The notes under the pieces: model-generated | The model's input: only the letters and a program-made list of their open reading frames with translations | What the model was told of the DNA's origin: nothing | The model's database searches: none | In this document: positions 17,474 to 25,063 of the stretch, piece after piece | Position numbering within the stretch: position 1 is the stretch's first letter | Layout of the letters: the number at the start of each line of letters is the position of its first letter | Position numbers and translations under genes: made by a program | NCBI RefSeq assembly: GCF_023101205.1 | Contig: NZ_CP078078.1 | Location: 2,613,411 to 2,677,410, forward strand | Source of the DNA: Microbacterium aurugineum | GTDB lineage: Bacteria; Actinomycetota; Actinomycetes; Actinomycetales; Microbacteriaceae | Length of the DNA: 64,000 nucleotides | Direction of reading: 5' to 3'

Positions 17474-18412
17474 ATGACCCCTGCCATCGAACTGACCCGC
17501 CTCCGCAAGCGATACGGCCGGCACACGGCCGTCGACTCCCTGGATCTGAGCATCGAGACCGGCACCGTGTTCGGCCTGATCGGCCCCAACGGCGCAGGCA
17601 AGACCACGACGCTGCGCATGATCCTCGACATCATCCGCCCCACCGAGGGGACCATCCGGGTCCTGGGAGAAGACCCGCGCCGGGGAGGCCCTGCCCTTCG
17701 ACGGCGCATCGGGTTCATCCCGGGTGAACTTCGACTCGACGGCCGAGCGACCGGACGGCGCATGCTGGACTTCTACGCCGAGGTGTCCGGACCCGTGAGG
17801 CCCGGCATGATCGGCGAGCTCGCGGACCGACTCGACCTCGATCTGAGCCGCCCGGTGCACGCACTCTCGAAGGGGAACAAGCAGAAGCTCGGTGTCGTCC
17901 AGGCCTTCATGCATGAGCCGCCGCTGCTGGTGCTGGACGAGCCGACCAGCGGACTCGATCCCCTCGTGCAGCGCGAGTTCCTCCACCTCATCACCGACGC
18001 GAGGGATCGGGGCCAGACCGTGCTGCTGAGCTCACACGTCCTCAGCGAGATCCAACAGACGGCCGATGTCGTCGCCGTCCTCAGCCAGGGGAAGGTCGTC
18101 GCGGAAGGCGACGTGGCGTCGTTGCGGCTGGGGGCCGTCCGTCGAGTGCGGGCCGGCCTCCTCGCGACGGACGAATCGACGATCCGCGAACAGCTCGGCG
18201 CGCTGCCGCAGGTCACGGATCTCGAGGTGCGCGGCGCGGCCGAGACCGTGCGGGTGAGCGCCACCGTCGAAGGCGACATCGATCCATTGGTGAAGGTGCT
18301 CGCCCATCACCGCGTCATCGACCTGGCGATCGAGGAACCAGACCTGGAGGAGTCCGTGCTGAGGCTCTACGGCGAACCCTCGCAGTCGGAGGAAGGTGGT
18401 CGCGATGCGTGA
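17474..18412 (+). CDS. ABC transporter ATP-binding protein (drug-export type)
   Basis: A 312-aa ATPase with Walker A GPNGAGKTTT, Q-loop region, signature LSKGNKQKLGVVQAF, Walker B LLVLDEPTSGLDP and H-loop LSSHVLSE. The extra C-terminal 90 residues (about 220-312) are the DUF4162-like extension common in drug-efflux ABC-2 ATPases. AAGGAG lies a few bases upstream of the ATG at 17474. The stop overlaps the permease start region (ATGCGTGA), so both are translated together. Confidence 0.92.
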   Translation: MTPAIELTRLRKRYGRHTAVDSLDLSIETGTVFGLIGPNGAGKTTTLRMILDIIRPTEGTIRVLGEDPRRGGPALRRRIGFIPGELRLDGRATGRRMLDFYAEVSGPVRPGMIGELADRLDLDLSRPVHALSKGNKQKLGVVQAFMHEPPLLVLDEPTSGLDPLVQREFLHLITDARDRGQTVLLSSHVLSEIQQTADVVAVLSQGKVVAEGDVASLRLGAVRRVRAGLLATDESTIREQLGALPQVTDLEVRGAAETVRVSATVEGDIDPLVKVLAHHRVIDLAIEEPDLEESVLRLYGEPSQSEEGGRDA

Positions 18413-19205
18413 TGCACTCCCCGTCTTCCGGCGCTCCCTCCGCGAGGACTGGCGCGGGACCCTGGGCTGGACCATCGGCGTCGCCGCCGTGCTGTTCATG
18501 TACCTGCCACTCTTCCCCAGCATCGGCGGCAACGGCCAGATGCAGCAGATCATCGACAGCCTCCCGCCCGAGCTGGTCGGAGCACTCGGCTACGACCAGA
18601 TCGGCACCGGTGCGGGATACGCGCAGGGCACGTTCTACGGGCTCATCGGCTTCCTGCTGTTGACCATCGCCGCCACATCCTGGGGCGCGGGCGCCATCGC
18701 CGGCGCGGAGGAGTCCGGCCGACTCGAACTCGATCTCGCCCACGGGGTCGGGCGTGTGCGGTATGCACTGGAGTCCGCCGCCGCGATCCTGGTCAGGCTC
18801 GCCTGGTTGGGCGTCTTCGCCGGGGCGGTCGTCGCGCTGCTCAACGACTCCGCCGCACTCGACATCACGCCGATCCACATCATCGATGCCACGGTCGTCT
18901 TCGTCGGGCTCACCGCGCTGGCGGGGAGCACCGCGCTGTTCGTCGGCGCGCTGGTCGGTCGCCGCTCCTGGGCGGTGGCAGCGGGTGCGGGCATCGCGCT
19001 CGCCGGATACGCCTTCAACGCCATCGCCAACCAGGTCGAGGCGGTCGAATGGCTGCGCACGATCTCGCCCTACTCCTGGGCCTTCCACCAGCCTCCGCTC
19101 GCCGAGGGGCTCAGCCCGAGCGGGGCGATCGCCCTGTGGGCGCTGAGCCTCGCGTTCATCGCGGGGAGCGCCTGGGCGCTGCAGCGACGTGACGTGATCG
19201 GCTGA
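18405..19205 (+). CDS. ABC transporter permease
   Basis: A 266-aa membrane protein with about six helices, partner of the preceding ATPase. The start at 18405 is chosen because GGAGGAAGG (18388-18396) is 8 bases upstream; a GTG at 18396 would overlap that site. Conserved-looking features include an amphipathic N-terminus (RSLREDWRGTLGWTIG) and a C-terminal PYSWAFHQPPLAEGL loop as in exporter permeases of this type. The 3' end overlaps the convergent flavoprotein gene by 50 bases. Confidence 0.85.
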   Translation: MRDALPVFRRSLREDWRGTLGWTIGVAAVLFMYLPLFPSIGGNGQMQQIIDSLPPELVGALGYDQIGTGAGYAQGTFYGLIGFLLLTIAATSWGAGAIAGAEESGRLELDLAHGVGRVRYALESAAAILVRLAWLGVFAGAVVALLNDSAALDITPIHIIDATVVFVGLTALAGSTALFVGALVGRRSWAVAAGAGIALAGYAFNAIANQVEAVEWLRTISPYSWAFHQPPLAEGLSPSGAIALWALSLAFIAGSAWALQRRDVIG

Positions 19206-20496
19206 GTGGTGACGCGCCGATCTGCAGCACGGAGGGAGCGGCACAGCACCCACCCGCAGCAGCATCGAAATCACCGGATCCCCCGCACACTCCGGTGGCC
19301 GGGAGGACCAGTTCGTTGCGAGCCGCCGCCTCCTGATCGCCCGCGAGATGGGCGACGACGCTGCGCACCTGCTCGTATCCGGTCATCGCGAGGAAGGTCG
19401 GCGCCCGGCCGTAGGACTTCGCCCCGACGATGAAGAGCCCGGGTTCCGGGTGCGTGAGCTCTCTCGCACCGGTCGCCCCCACGGACCCGCAGGAGTGGAT
19501 GTTCGGGTCGATCTCGGATGCGATGCCGGCGACGGCCTCGAGCGCCGGATCGAGATCGACCCGCACTTCTCGGAGGATCTCCGTATCGGGCCGGAACCCG
19601 GTGAGCGCGAACACGCGTCCGACCCCGCTGATCTCACGCCCGTCCTCGGCGAGGATCGTCAGATCGGACCCCTCCTGGCGGAACTCGGCGACACGGAATC
19701 CGGTGACGAGATCCACGGCCCCGTCATCGATCACCGTGCGCGCACGAGAGCCCAGCACGGCCCGCTCCGGCAGATCGTCTCCGGCGCCCCCTCCGAAGAT
19801 GTTCGCGGTGCTCCCCCGGCGCAGCGCCCACGTCACCCGCGTGCCCGGGTTCCGTCGCGCCATCTCACTCAACCGGAGGACGGTGTGCGTGGCGGAGTGC
19901 CCTGATCCCACCACGACCACATGCGCGCCCGCGAGCTCCGAGACTTCCGCCGGGATGCGATACGAGATCAGTCGGCTCGACGCGGACTCCCCGATCGCGG
20001 GGAAGCCGTCGGCGCCTGCCGGATTGGGAAGCGCCCAGGTGCCGCTCGCGTCGATGACGGCACGAGCAAGAAGGCGGGATTCCCGGCCGTCGGCGTCGAC
20101 GGTGTGCACCACGAACGGCTGACTCCGCCGCCCTCCGTCCACGACCTTGTCGCGGCCCTGCCGAGCGACTCCGGTGACGGTCGTCTCGTAGCGGATCCAC
20201 TCATCGAGGACCTCTGCGAGAGGCGCGAGGTAGGCGCTGACCCACTCCGCGCCGGTGGGATATCCCGCGACGGGCGCGGTCCACCCGGTCGGCTCGAGCA
20301 GCCGACGGGCGGCGGCATCCGTGAGCTCCGGCCACGCCGAGAACAGGCGGACGTGTCGCCATTCGGAGACGGCGGCGGCAGGACCGCGCCCGCGCTCGAC
20401 CACGATCACGTCCTGCTCGCGTTCGACGAGATGCGCCGCGGCGGCGAGCCCCTGCGGGCCCGCTCCGATGACGACGACGGGAAGCTCGGACATCAC
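19156..20496 (-). CDS. FAD-dependent oxidoreductase, ArsO-like flavoprotein
   Basis: A 446-aa flavoprotein. The N-terminal Rossmann motif VVIGAGPQGLAAAAHL binds FAD, and a second dinucleotide motif VVVVGSGHSATHTVL (about 190-205) would bind NAD(P)H. The C-terminus has Cys-rich stretches (VCGGSGDFDA, GGCCAAP). Flavoproteins of this build found beside arsR are called ArsO in arsenic loci, but no biochemical activity is certain. It is divergent from arsR, sharing the operator region, and overlaps the ABC permease gene at its 3' end. No arsenite efflux pump or arsenate reductase is adjacent. Confidence 0.75.
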   Translation of the reverse strand: MMSELPVVVIGAGPQGLAAAAHLVEREQDVIVVERGRGPAAAVSEWRHVRLFSAWPELTDAAARRLLEPTGWTAPVAGYPTGAEWVSAYLAPLAEVLDEWIRYETTVTGVARQGRDKVVDGGRRSQPFVVHTVDADGRESRLLARAVIDASGTWALPNPAGADGFPAIGESASSRLISYRIPAEVSELAGAHVVVVGSGHSATHTVLRLSEMARRNPGTRVTWALRRGSTANIFGGGAGDDLPERAVLGSRARTVIDDGAVDLVTGFRVAEFRQEGSDLTILAEDGREISGVGRVFALTGFRPDTEILREVRVDLDPALEAVAGIASEIDPNIHSCGSVGATGARELTHPEPGLFIVGAKSYGRAPTFLAMTGYEQVRSVVAHLAGDQEAAARNELVLPATGVCGGSGDFDAAAGGCCAAPSVLQIGASPLSRSRHVAAAPRRSPR

Positions 20497-20507
20497 ACTC
20501 TCCTCAA

Positions 20508-20523
20508 ATCGAAAATCTTCAAT
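20508..20523. promoter_or_regulatory. Putative ArsR operator, oxidoreductase side
   Basis: An imperfect 16-bp dyad, ATCGAAAATCTTCAAT, of the ArsR/SmtB box type, 12 bases from the flavoprotein start codon. Its core AATCTTCAATA (20514-20524) is repeated inverted at 20543-20553 (TATCGAAGATT, 10 of 11 matching), so the regulator may bind both. Confidence 0.55.
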
Positions 20524-20542
20524 ATGGCGACTGTCGCGTATC

Positions 20543-20560
20543 TATCGAAGATTGTCAATA
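20543..20560. promoter_or_regulatory. Putative ArsR operator, arsR side
   Basis: An imperfect dyad, TATCGAAGATTGTCAATA, 17 bases before the arsR start codon. With the inverted copy at 20508-20524 it gives a two-site operator in the divergent intergenic region, consistent with joint repression of both genes. Confidence 0.5.
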
Positions 20561-20577
20561 CGTGGCACAATGGATTC

Positions 20578-20919
20578 GTGACCCTGCCGACGACGATCGA
20601 AGCGCCCTCGTGCTGCGTCCCTCCGCTCACTCCTTCGGTGAGCGTCGAGGACGCGGAGCGCATCGCGCGGGTCTTCAAGGCACTGGGCGATCCCACGCGG
20701 GTCCGACTGCTGTCCCTCATCGCCGCCGGACCCGACGGCGAAGCCTGCATCTGCGACCTCACCGAACCCGTGGGCCTCTCCCAGGGAACGGTCTCCCATC
20801 ACATGAAACTCCTGACGGAGGCCGGCCTGGTCACTCGTGAACAGCGGGGGAAGTGGGCGTACTTCGCGCTCGACACGAACGTGATGGCGGCCGCGGCCGA
20901 CGCCCTTCGCGCCGTCTGA
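20578..20919 (+). CDS. ArsR-family transcriptional regulator
   Basis: A 113-aa winged-helix repressor. The core RIARVFKALGDPTRVRLLSL and the recognition region GLSQGTVSHHMKLLTEAGL are typical of ArsR/SmtB. Candidate metal-binding cysteines are present: a pair near the N-terminus (SCCVPP) and CICDL just before the recognition helix, the place of the alpha3 arsenite site. The start is taken at GTG 20578, giving the usual length; the in-frame ATG at 20524 would overlap both operators. It is divergent from the ArsO-like gene. Confidence 0.9.
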   Translation: MTLPTTIEAPSCCVPPLTPSVSVEDAERIARVFKALGDPTRVRLLSLIAAGPDGEACICDLTEPVGLSQGTVSHHMKLLTEAGLVTREQRGKWAYFALDTNVMAAAADALRAV

Positions 20920-21013
20920 GCGCGCACACCGGCAGACGCCACGGATCCTCGCGGCTAACGACCGGCTCCCTCCGTCCGACAGTCACCCCCGACAGCCCAG
21001 GACGGGCCGTCGG

Positions 21014-21037
21014 GTCCGTGTTCCCCGGAACGCGGAC
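21014..21037 (+). terminator. Hairpin between arsR and flbD
   Basis: Arms GTCCGTGTTC and GAACGCGGAC (10 bp, one G-T wobble) around a CCCG loop, followed by GGATCTTTCC. It could end the arsR transcript. It lies only 22 bases before the flbD start, so it would also sit in any flagellar leader transcribed from upstream. Confidence 0.5.
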
Positions 21038-21059
21038 GGATCTTTCCAGGATGGAGCCC

Positions 21060-21311
21060 ATGATCGTCCTCACGCGCCTGAACCGTTCGCGGTTCGCGGT
21101 GAATCCCGACCTGATCGAACGTGTCCAGGCCACGCCGGACACGACGCTCATCATGGTCGACGGCGCGACCTTCGTCGTCACCGAGACGATGGACGACGTG
21201 ATCGCTCAGATCACCCGGTTCCGCGCCGGAGTGCTCGCGACCGCCGCCACCCTGATCGCCGCGGAGGAGAAGAATCCCGCGATCGCCGCCGACACCGAGG
21301 CGGGCCTCTGA
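21060..21311 (+). CDS. flbD: Flagellar FlbD family protein
   Basis: A small 83-aa protein beginning MIVLTRLNRSRFAVNPDLIE, the characteristic opening of the FlbD family found in Gram-positive and spirochaete flagellar operons just before motA. The role is not settled; it is linked to motility. The C-terminal half (VDGATFVVTETMDDVIAQI) is also family-typical. An ATG nine bases earlier (21051) is possible; 21060 gives the usual N-terminus. The gene touches motA (stop overlaps start by one base). Confidence 0.9.
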   Translation: MIVLTRLNRSRFAVNPDLIERVQATPDTTLIMVDGATFVVTETMDDVIAQITRFRAGVLATAATLIAAEEKNPAIAADTEAGL

Positions 21312-22123
21312 TGGATCCGTCCCTCATCCTCGGCCTGGTCCTCGCCTTCGGCGCACTGGTCGCCATGATCAACATCGAAGGCGCGACCGTCGGCTCCCTG
21401 CTGCTGCCGGCCCCGATGGTGCTGGTGTTCGGCGCGACCATCGCGGTCGGCCTCGCGAGCGGCACCCTGCGCGACGCCTTGCACGCACTCAAGTCCCTCC
21501 CCCGGGCGTTCCGCGGGGAACGCCGCACCGCCGCGAGCACGATCGACACGGTCGTCGGATACGCCGAGAAGGCGCGCGCGGAAGGTCTGCTCGCCCTCGA
21601 GCAGGGTCTGGACGAGGAGAAGGACCCGTTCCTCCGCCAGGCGCTGCAGAGCATCGCCGACGGCACGGATGCCGAAGACCTGCGGACCCTGCTGGAAGAC
21701 GAACTCACCTCGACCGCCGCCCGCAACCGCACCGCCTCGCGCTTCTACATGACCCTCGGTGGCTTCGCGCCGACCGTCGGCATCATCGGCACCGTCGTCT
21801 CGCTGACCCACGTGCTCGAGAAGCTCGACAAGCCGGACACGCTCGGCCCGATGATCGCCGCCGCGTTCGTCGCGACACTGTGGGGGCTGCTGTCCGCGAA
21901 CTTCATCTGGCTCCCCATCGGCGGACGGCTCCAGCGCCTCGGCGAACTCGAGCTGGAACGCATGACCGTGCTCATGGAGGGGATGCTCGCGATCCAGGCC
22001 GGCGCCCCGCCGCAGTTCGTCGGAGAACGCCTGCGTGCACTCGTCGCCGAACGCCCCTCGGCGCGATCCGCCCGGTCGCGCACCCGCACTCGCGCCGCGG
22101 AGGAGACGGAGCCCGCCCCATGA
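21311..22123 (+). CDS. motA: Flagellar motor stator protein MotA
   Basis: A 270-aa stator protein forming, with MotB, the proton or sodium channel that drives rotation. It has four hydrophobic segments (two near the N-terminus and two at about 150-210: FYMTLGGFAPTVGIIGTVVS and LGPMIAAAFVATLWGLL) and a large cytoplasmic loop between helices 2 and 3 that contacts FliG. The C-terminal tail is Arg-rich. It overlaps motB by four bases. Confidence 0.95.
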   Translation: MDPSLILGLVLAFGALVAMINIEGATVGSLLLPAPMVLVFGATIAVGLASGTLRDALHALKSLPRAFRGERRTAASTIDTVVGYAEKARAEGLLALEQGLDEEKDPFLRQALQSIADGTDAEDLRTLLEDELTSTAARNRTASRFYMTLGGFAPTVGIIGTVVSLTHVLEKLDKPDTLGPMIAAAFVATLWGLLSANFIWLPIGGRLQRLGELELERMTVLMEGMLAIQAGAPPQFVGERLRALVAERPSARSARSRTRTRAAEETEPAP

Positions 22124-22929
22124 GCGTGCGCGCCCGCCGTCGGGTGCCGCAGGAGGAGCACAGCGGACCGGACGAGCGCTGGATGGCCTCGTACCTCGAC
22201 ATGGTCACCGTGCTCATGTGCATGTTCATCGTGCTGTTCGCGATGTCGACCGTCGACCAGGAGAAGTTCGAGGCCCTCAGCGCTTCCCTCGCGACCGGCT
22301 TCGGTCAGGAACCATCGGACGACGTGGATGCGGTCACGGGTGTCGTGGTCCCTCCGGAACTGGTCGACGAAGACGGCGACGACTTCGCCGATCTCGACCT
22401 GGCCGCCGCACAGACCGAGTTCAGCGAACTCTCCGCTCTCCGGGAGAAGCTGCGGCGGGTGCTCGCGGACAACGGTCTCGAGGCCGACGTCACCTTCACG
22501 ATCGACGAGCGCGGGCTCACGATCGGTCTCGTCAGTGCGGAGACCTTCTTCACCACGAACAGCACCGCACTCAGCCCCACCGCCGTGCTGGTCCTCGACG
22601 CGCTCGGCTCGGTGCTGGTCACCGCACCGAACGAGATCTCCGTCGAGGGTCATGCCGACGTGCGTGGTTCCGTCGCTCCCTACCCCACCAACTGGGAGCT
22701 GTCGGCCGGACGATCCACCCAGGTGCTGCGGCACCTGGTCGAGTCGTCGGGGCTGCCGCCGAGCCACCTGAAGTCGGTCGGGTTCGGTGATACGCGGCCG
22801 ATCGCCGCCGGCAACAGCAGCGAGGCTCTGGCCCAGAACCGACGGGTCGACATCGTCGTCCTGTCCGATGCGAACGAGGAGGTGCGTGCGCTCCTTCCCG
22901 AAGCGCAGGCGGCGCAGCCGTCCTCCTGA
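22120..22929 (+). CDS. motB: Flagellar motor protein MotB
   Basis: A 269-aa stator protein. The single membrane helix (about 24-42) contains the ion-conducting Asp in WMASYLDMVTVLMCMFIVLF (Asp27). Residues about 150-255 form the OmpA-like peptidoglycan-binding domain (SVEGHADVRG ... NWELSAGRSTQVLRHL ... GFGDTRPIA ... RRVDIVV). A linker/plug region lies between. It overlaps motA; 48 bases separate it from fliM, and no fliL is found there. Confidence 0.96.
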   Translation: MSVRARRRVPQEEHSGPDERWMASYLDMVTVLMCMFIVLFAMSTVDQEKFEALSASLATGFGQEPSDDVDAVTGVVVPPELVDEDGDDFADLDLAAAQTEFSELSALREKLRRVLADNGLEADVTFTIDERGLTIGLVSAETFFTTNSTALSPTAVLVLDALGSVLVTAPNEISVEGHADVRGSVAPYPTNWELSAGRSTQVLRHLVESSGLPPSHLKSVGFGDTRPIAAGNSSEALAQNRRVDIVVLSDANEEVRALLPEAQAAQPSS

Positions 22930-22977
22930 CCCCCTCCTCTCCTAACGCACGCAGGTCACCGCCCGATAGTCGGGTTC

Positions 22978-23910
22978 GTGGTGATCCAGGACAGCGTGCG
23001 CTCCGAAGCGCGCGCAGCGACGGCGACGAAGACCGCCGAAGTCGAGGTGTACGACTTCGGCCGTTCGGCGACCCTTTCGCGCGAGCACACCCGCACCCTG
23101 GAACTGGCCTTCGAGACGTTCTCCCGGCAGTGGTCGACCCAGCTCTCGGCGAAGATCCACGTCCGCGCCACCATCGCCGTCGAGCATGTCGGCATGCTGA
23201 CGTACGGCGAGTACGCGCAGTCGCTCCCGACCACGACCACCATGATCGTGTGCGCGCTGCCCGACTCGGACGAACGCCTCATCGTGCAGCTGCCGACCTC
23301 CGCCGCCACGACCTGGATCGTGCAGATGGTCGGCGGACGCTCGTCCAGCGCCTCGGAAGACCGCACCTTCACCCCGATCGAGCAGGCGTTGATCCGCTCC
23401 CTGATCGTCGATGCCCTCGATCACCTCACCGGTGCCCTGGACGGGTTGCTGCCCGCCGGGATCACGGTGAGCGGCATCCAGTACAGCTCCCAGTTCGCGC
23501 AGGTCGCGGCCTCGGGGGAACCGGTGATCGTCGCGCGGTTCTCGATGCGACTGGCCGGTCGGGCGGTCCCGGCGAGCGTCATGCTGCCCGCCTCGGTCCT
23601 CGCCGGTTTCACGGTGCGCACCTCGGACGCGGATCGCTCGGCTGCGCCGGACCTGGTCCGCCGTCAGGTCGAGGTTTCCCCCGTCGAGGTGGCGCTCCGG
23701 CTCGCCCCGCGTGCCGTGCTGCCCCGCGAGGTGCTCGATCTCGCCGTCGGAGACATCGTCTCCTTCCCGCACTCCGCCGATCGACCGATGATCCTCGCGG
23801 TGGGCGATCAGACCGTCGCCACCGCGGCCGTGGGCAGCGCCGGGGCGCGTCTGGCCTGCGTCGTCGCCACCACCATCCCCGATCCCGCCATCGCCGAGGA
23901 GCCCGCGTGA
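22978..23910 (+). CDS. fliM: Flagellar motor switch protein FliM
   Basis: A 310-aa C-ring protein. The CheC-like middle domain (about 40-220) starts with TLSREHTRTLELAFETFSRQ, as expected, and the C-terminal SpoA-like domain (about 225-300) ends the chain. The N-terminal CheY-P-binding motif found in many bacteria (EIDALL type) is not visible. Tandem GTG codons at 22978 and 22981 are both possible starts; no good Shine-Dalgarno is seen. The stop overlaps the fliN start (GTGA). Confidence 0.9.
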   Translation: MVIQDSVRSEARAATATKTAEVEVYDFGRSATLSREHTRTLELAFETFSRQWSTQLSAKIHVRATIAVEHVGMLTYGEYAQSLPTTTTMIVCALPDSDERLIVQLPTSAATTWIVQMVGGRSSSASEDRTFTPIEQALIRSLIVDALDHLTGALDGLLPAGITVSGIQYSSQFAQVAASGEPVIVARFSMRLAGRAVPASVMLPASVLAGFTVRTSDADRSAAPDLVRRQVEVSPVEVALRLAPRAVLPREVLDLAVGDIVSFPHSADRPMILAVGDQTVATAAVGSAGARLACVVATTIPDPAIAEEPA

Positions 23911-24566
23911 CCAGCACCACCACCTATGAGTCCGCCGTCGCCGCCGCTTTCGCGGCGAAGCTGCCGACCGCCGCGGCGACCTCCGCGCGTGCCTCCCAGG
24001 TGTCGGGAGACACCGGCGACGCCGTGATCGTCCCGTTCGTGGGCGAGGCCAGCGCGCAGCTGGCGGTGCAGGTGTTCGACCCCGATGCCCTGGTCGACGG
24101 CCTCGGCGGTGCGCCTCTGAGCGATCGGCTGCGCGATGCCCTCGAAGCCGCAGCGAGCGCGCTGGGGGCCGGCGCCCTCGGTGACGCCACGATCGGCGAC
24201 GCCTCCGCTCTGTTCGCCGACCCCGCCGCACAGCTCTTCGACCTGCAGGACGACACCGACCGGACGATCGGACGCCTCGCCGTGATCGTCACGCGCGCGC
24301 CGGCCGGCACCGCGAGCTCTTCCCGCCGGTTGCACCGCATCGCCGGCGTCGAGATGGAGCTGACGGTCGAGATCGGCCGCACCAGGATGGCCGTGCGCGA
24401 CGTGCTCGGCCTCGAGCCGGGACGCATCGTCGAACTCGACCGCTCCGCCGGTGCACCCGCCGACGTCAAGCTCAACGGCCGGGTCATCGCGCACGGTGAG
24501 GTCGTCGTCGTCGACCAGGACTATGCGGTGCGGATCACCCGCATCCTCGAGAACGTCGAGGCCTGA
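23907..24566 (+). CDS. fliN: Flagellar motor switch protein FliN
   Basis: A 219-aa protein, longer than classical FliN (about 130). The last 85 residues are the SpoA domain (VEMELTVEIGRTRMAVRDVL, GRIVELDRSAGAPADVKLNG, DYAVRITRI), which builds the lower C ring with FliM. The first 130 residues are an Ala/Asp-rich FliY-like extension. The GTG start overlaps the fliM stop by four bases. It is followed within two bases by the likely fliO start. Confidence 0.92.
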   Translation: MTSTTTYESAVAAAFAAKLPTAAATSARASQVSGDTGDAVIVPFVGEASAQLAVQVFDPDALVDGLGGAPLSDRLRDALEAAASALGAGALGDATIGDASALFADPAAQLFDLQDDTDRTIGRLAVIVTRAPAGTASSSRRLHRIAGVEMELTVEIGRTRMAVRDVLGLEPGRIVELDRSAGAPADVKLNGRVIAHGEVVVVDQDYAVRITRILENVEA

Positions 24567-24568
24567 CC

Positions 24569-25063
24569 CTGGACGACCTCCTGCTCGCGCTGCGGGTCGC
24601 GCTCTCCCTCGCAGCGGTGCTCGGGCTGCTCTGGTTCCTGCAGCGCCGGGTCTCGCGCACCGCCGCGCGGCGACGCGACGGTGAGGTCATCACGGTGCTG
24701 GGCCGCCAGGGAGTGGGCCCGAAGGCGCAGATCGTCGTGGTCCAGACCGAAGACGCCCGCTACGTGCTGGGCGTCACCGAACACGGCGTCAACGTGGTGG
24801 ACCGTCTGCCCGTCAAGCCCGCGGCCCTGCCCGACGATCCGGCGACACCGGTGTGGTCGGCCGCGACGTCCGAAGCGGCCTCCGACGCGGCCGAGTTCGA
24901 CCGCATCCTCGCCGCGACCGCGCGCACCGAGGACACGACCTCCGCCGTCGCGGCGCAGGTGCCGCAGCGACGCGTGCGCCACCGGAACGATCCGCTGCGC
25001 GGTTCCATCCTCTCCCCCGAAACCTGGCGGCAGACCGCCGAGGCCATCCGGCGCACGCGATGA
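24569..25063 (+). CDS. fliO: Flagellar biosynthesis protein FliO, probable CTG start
   Basis: FliO is a small bitopic membrane protein that helps assemble the FliP export pore. The first usable standard start (GTG 24617) would cut the membrane helix in half, whereas reading from CTG 24569, two bases after the fliN stop, gives a complete hydrophobic helix (LLLALRVALSLAAVLGLLWF) and a 164-aa protein. The cytoplasmic part begins with the basic LQRRVSRTAARRR and has the FliO-like beta stretch VLGRQGVGPKAQIVVVQTED. The stop overlaps fliP by three bases (ATGA). Confidence 0.78.
   Translation: MDDLLLALRVALSLAAVLGLLWFLQRRVSRTAARRRDGEVITVLGRQGVGPKAQIVVVQTEDARYVLGVTEHGVNVVDRLPVKPAALPDDPATPVWSAATSEAASDAAEFDRILAATARTEDTTSAVAAQVPQRRVRHRNDPLRGSILSPETWRQTAEAIRRTR

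Noticed and set aside
20950..20985. Possible FliA-type promoter (CTAA ... CCGACA) before flbD
   Set aside because: Spacer length and -10 do not fit the consensus well; would need start mapping.
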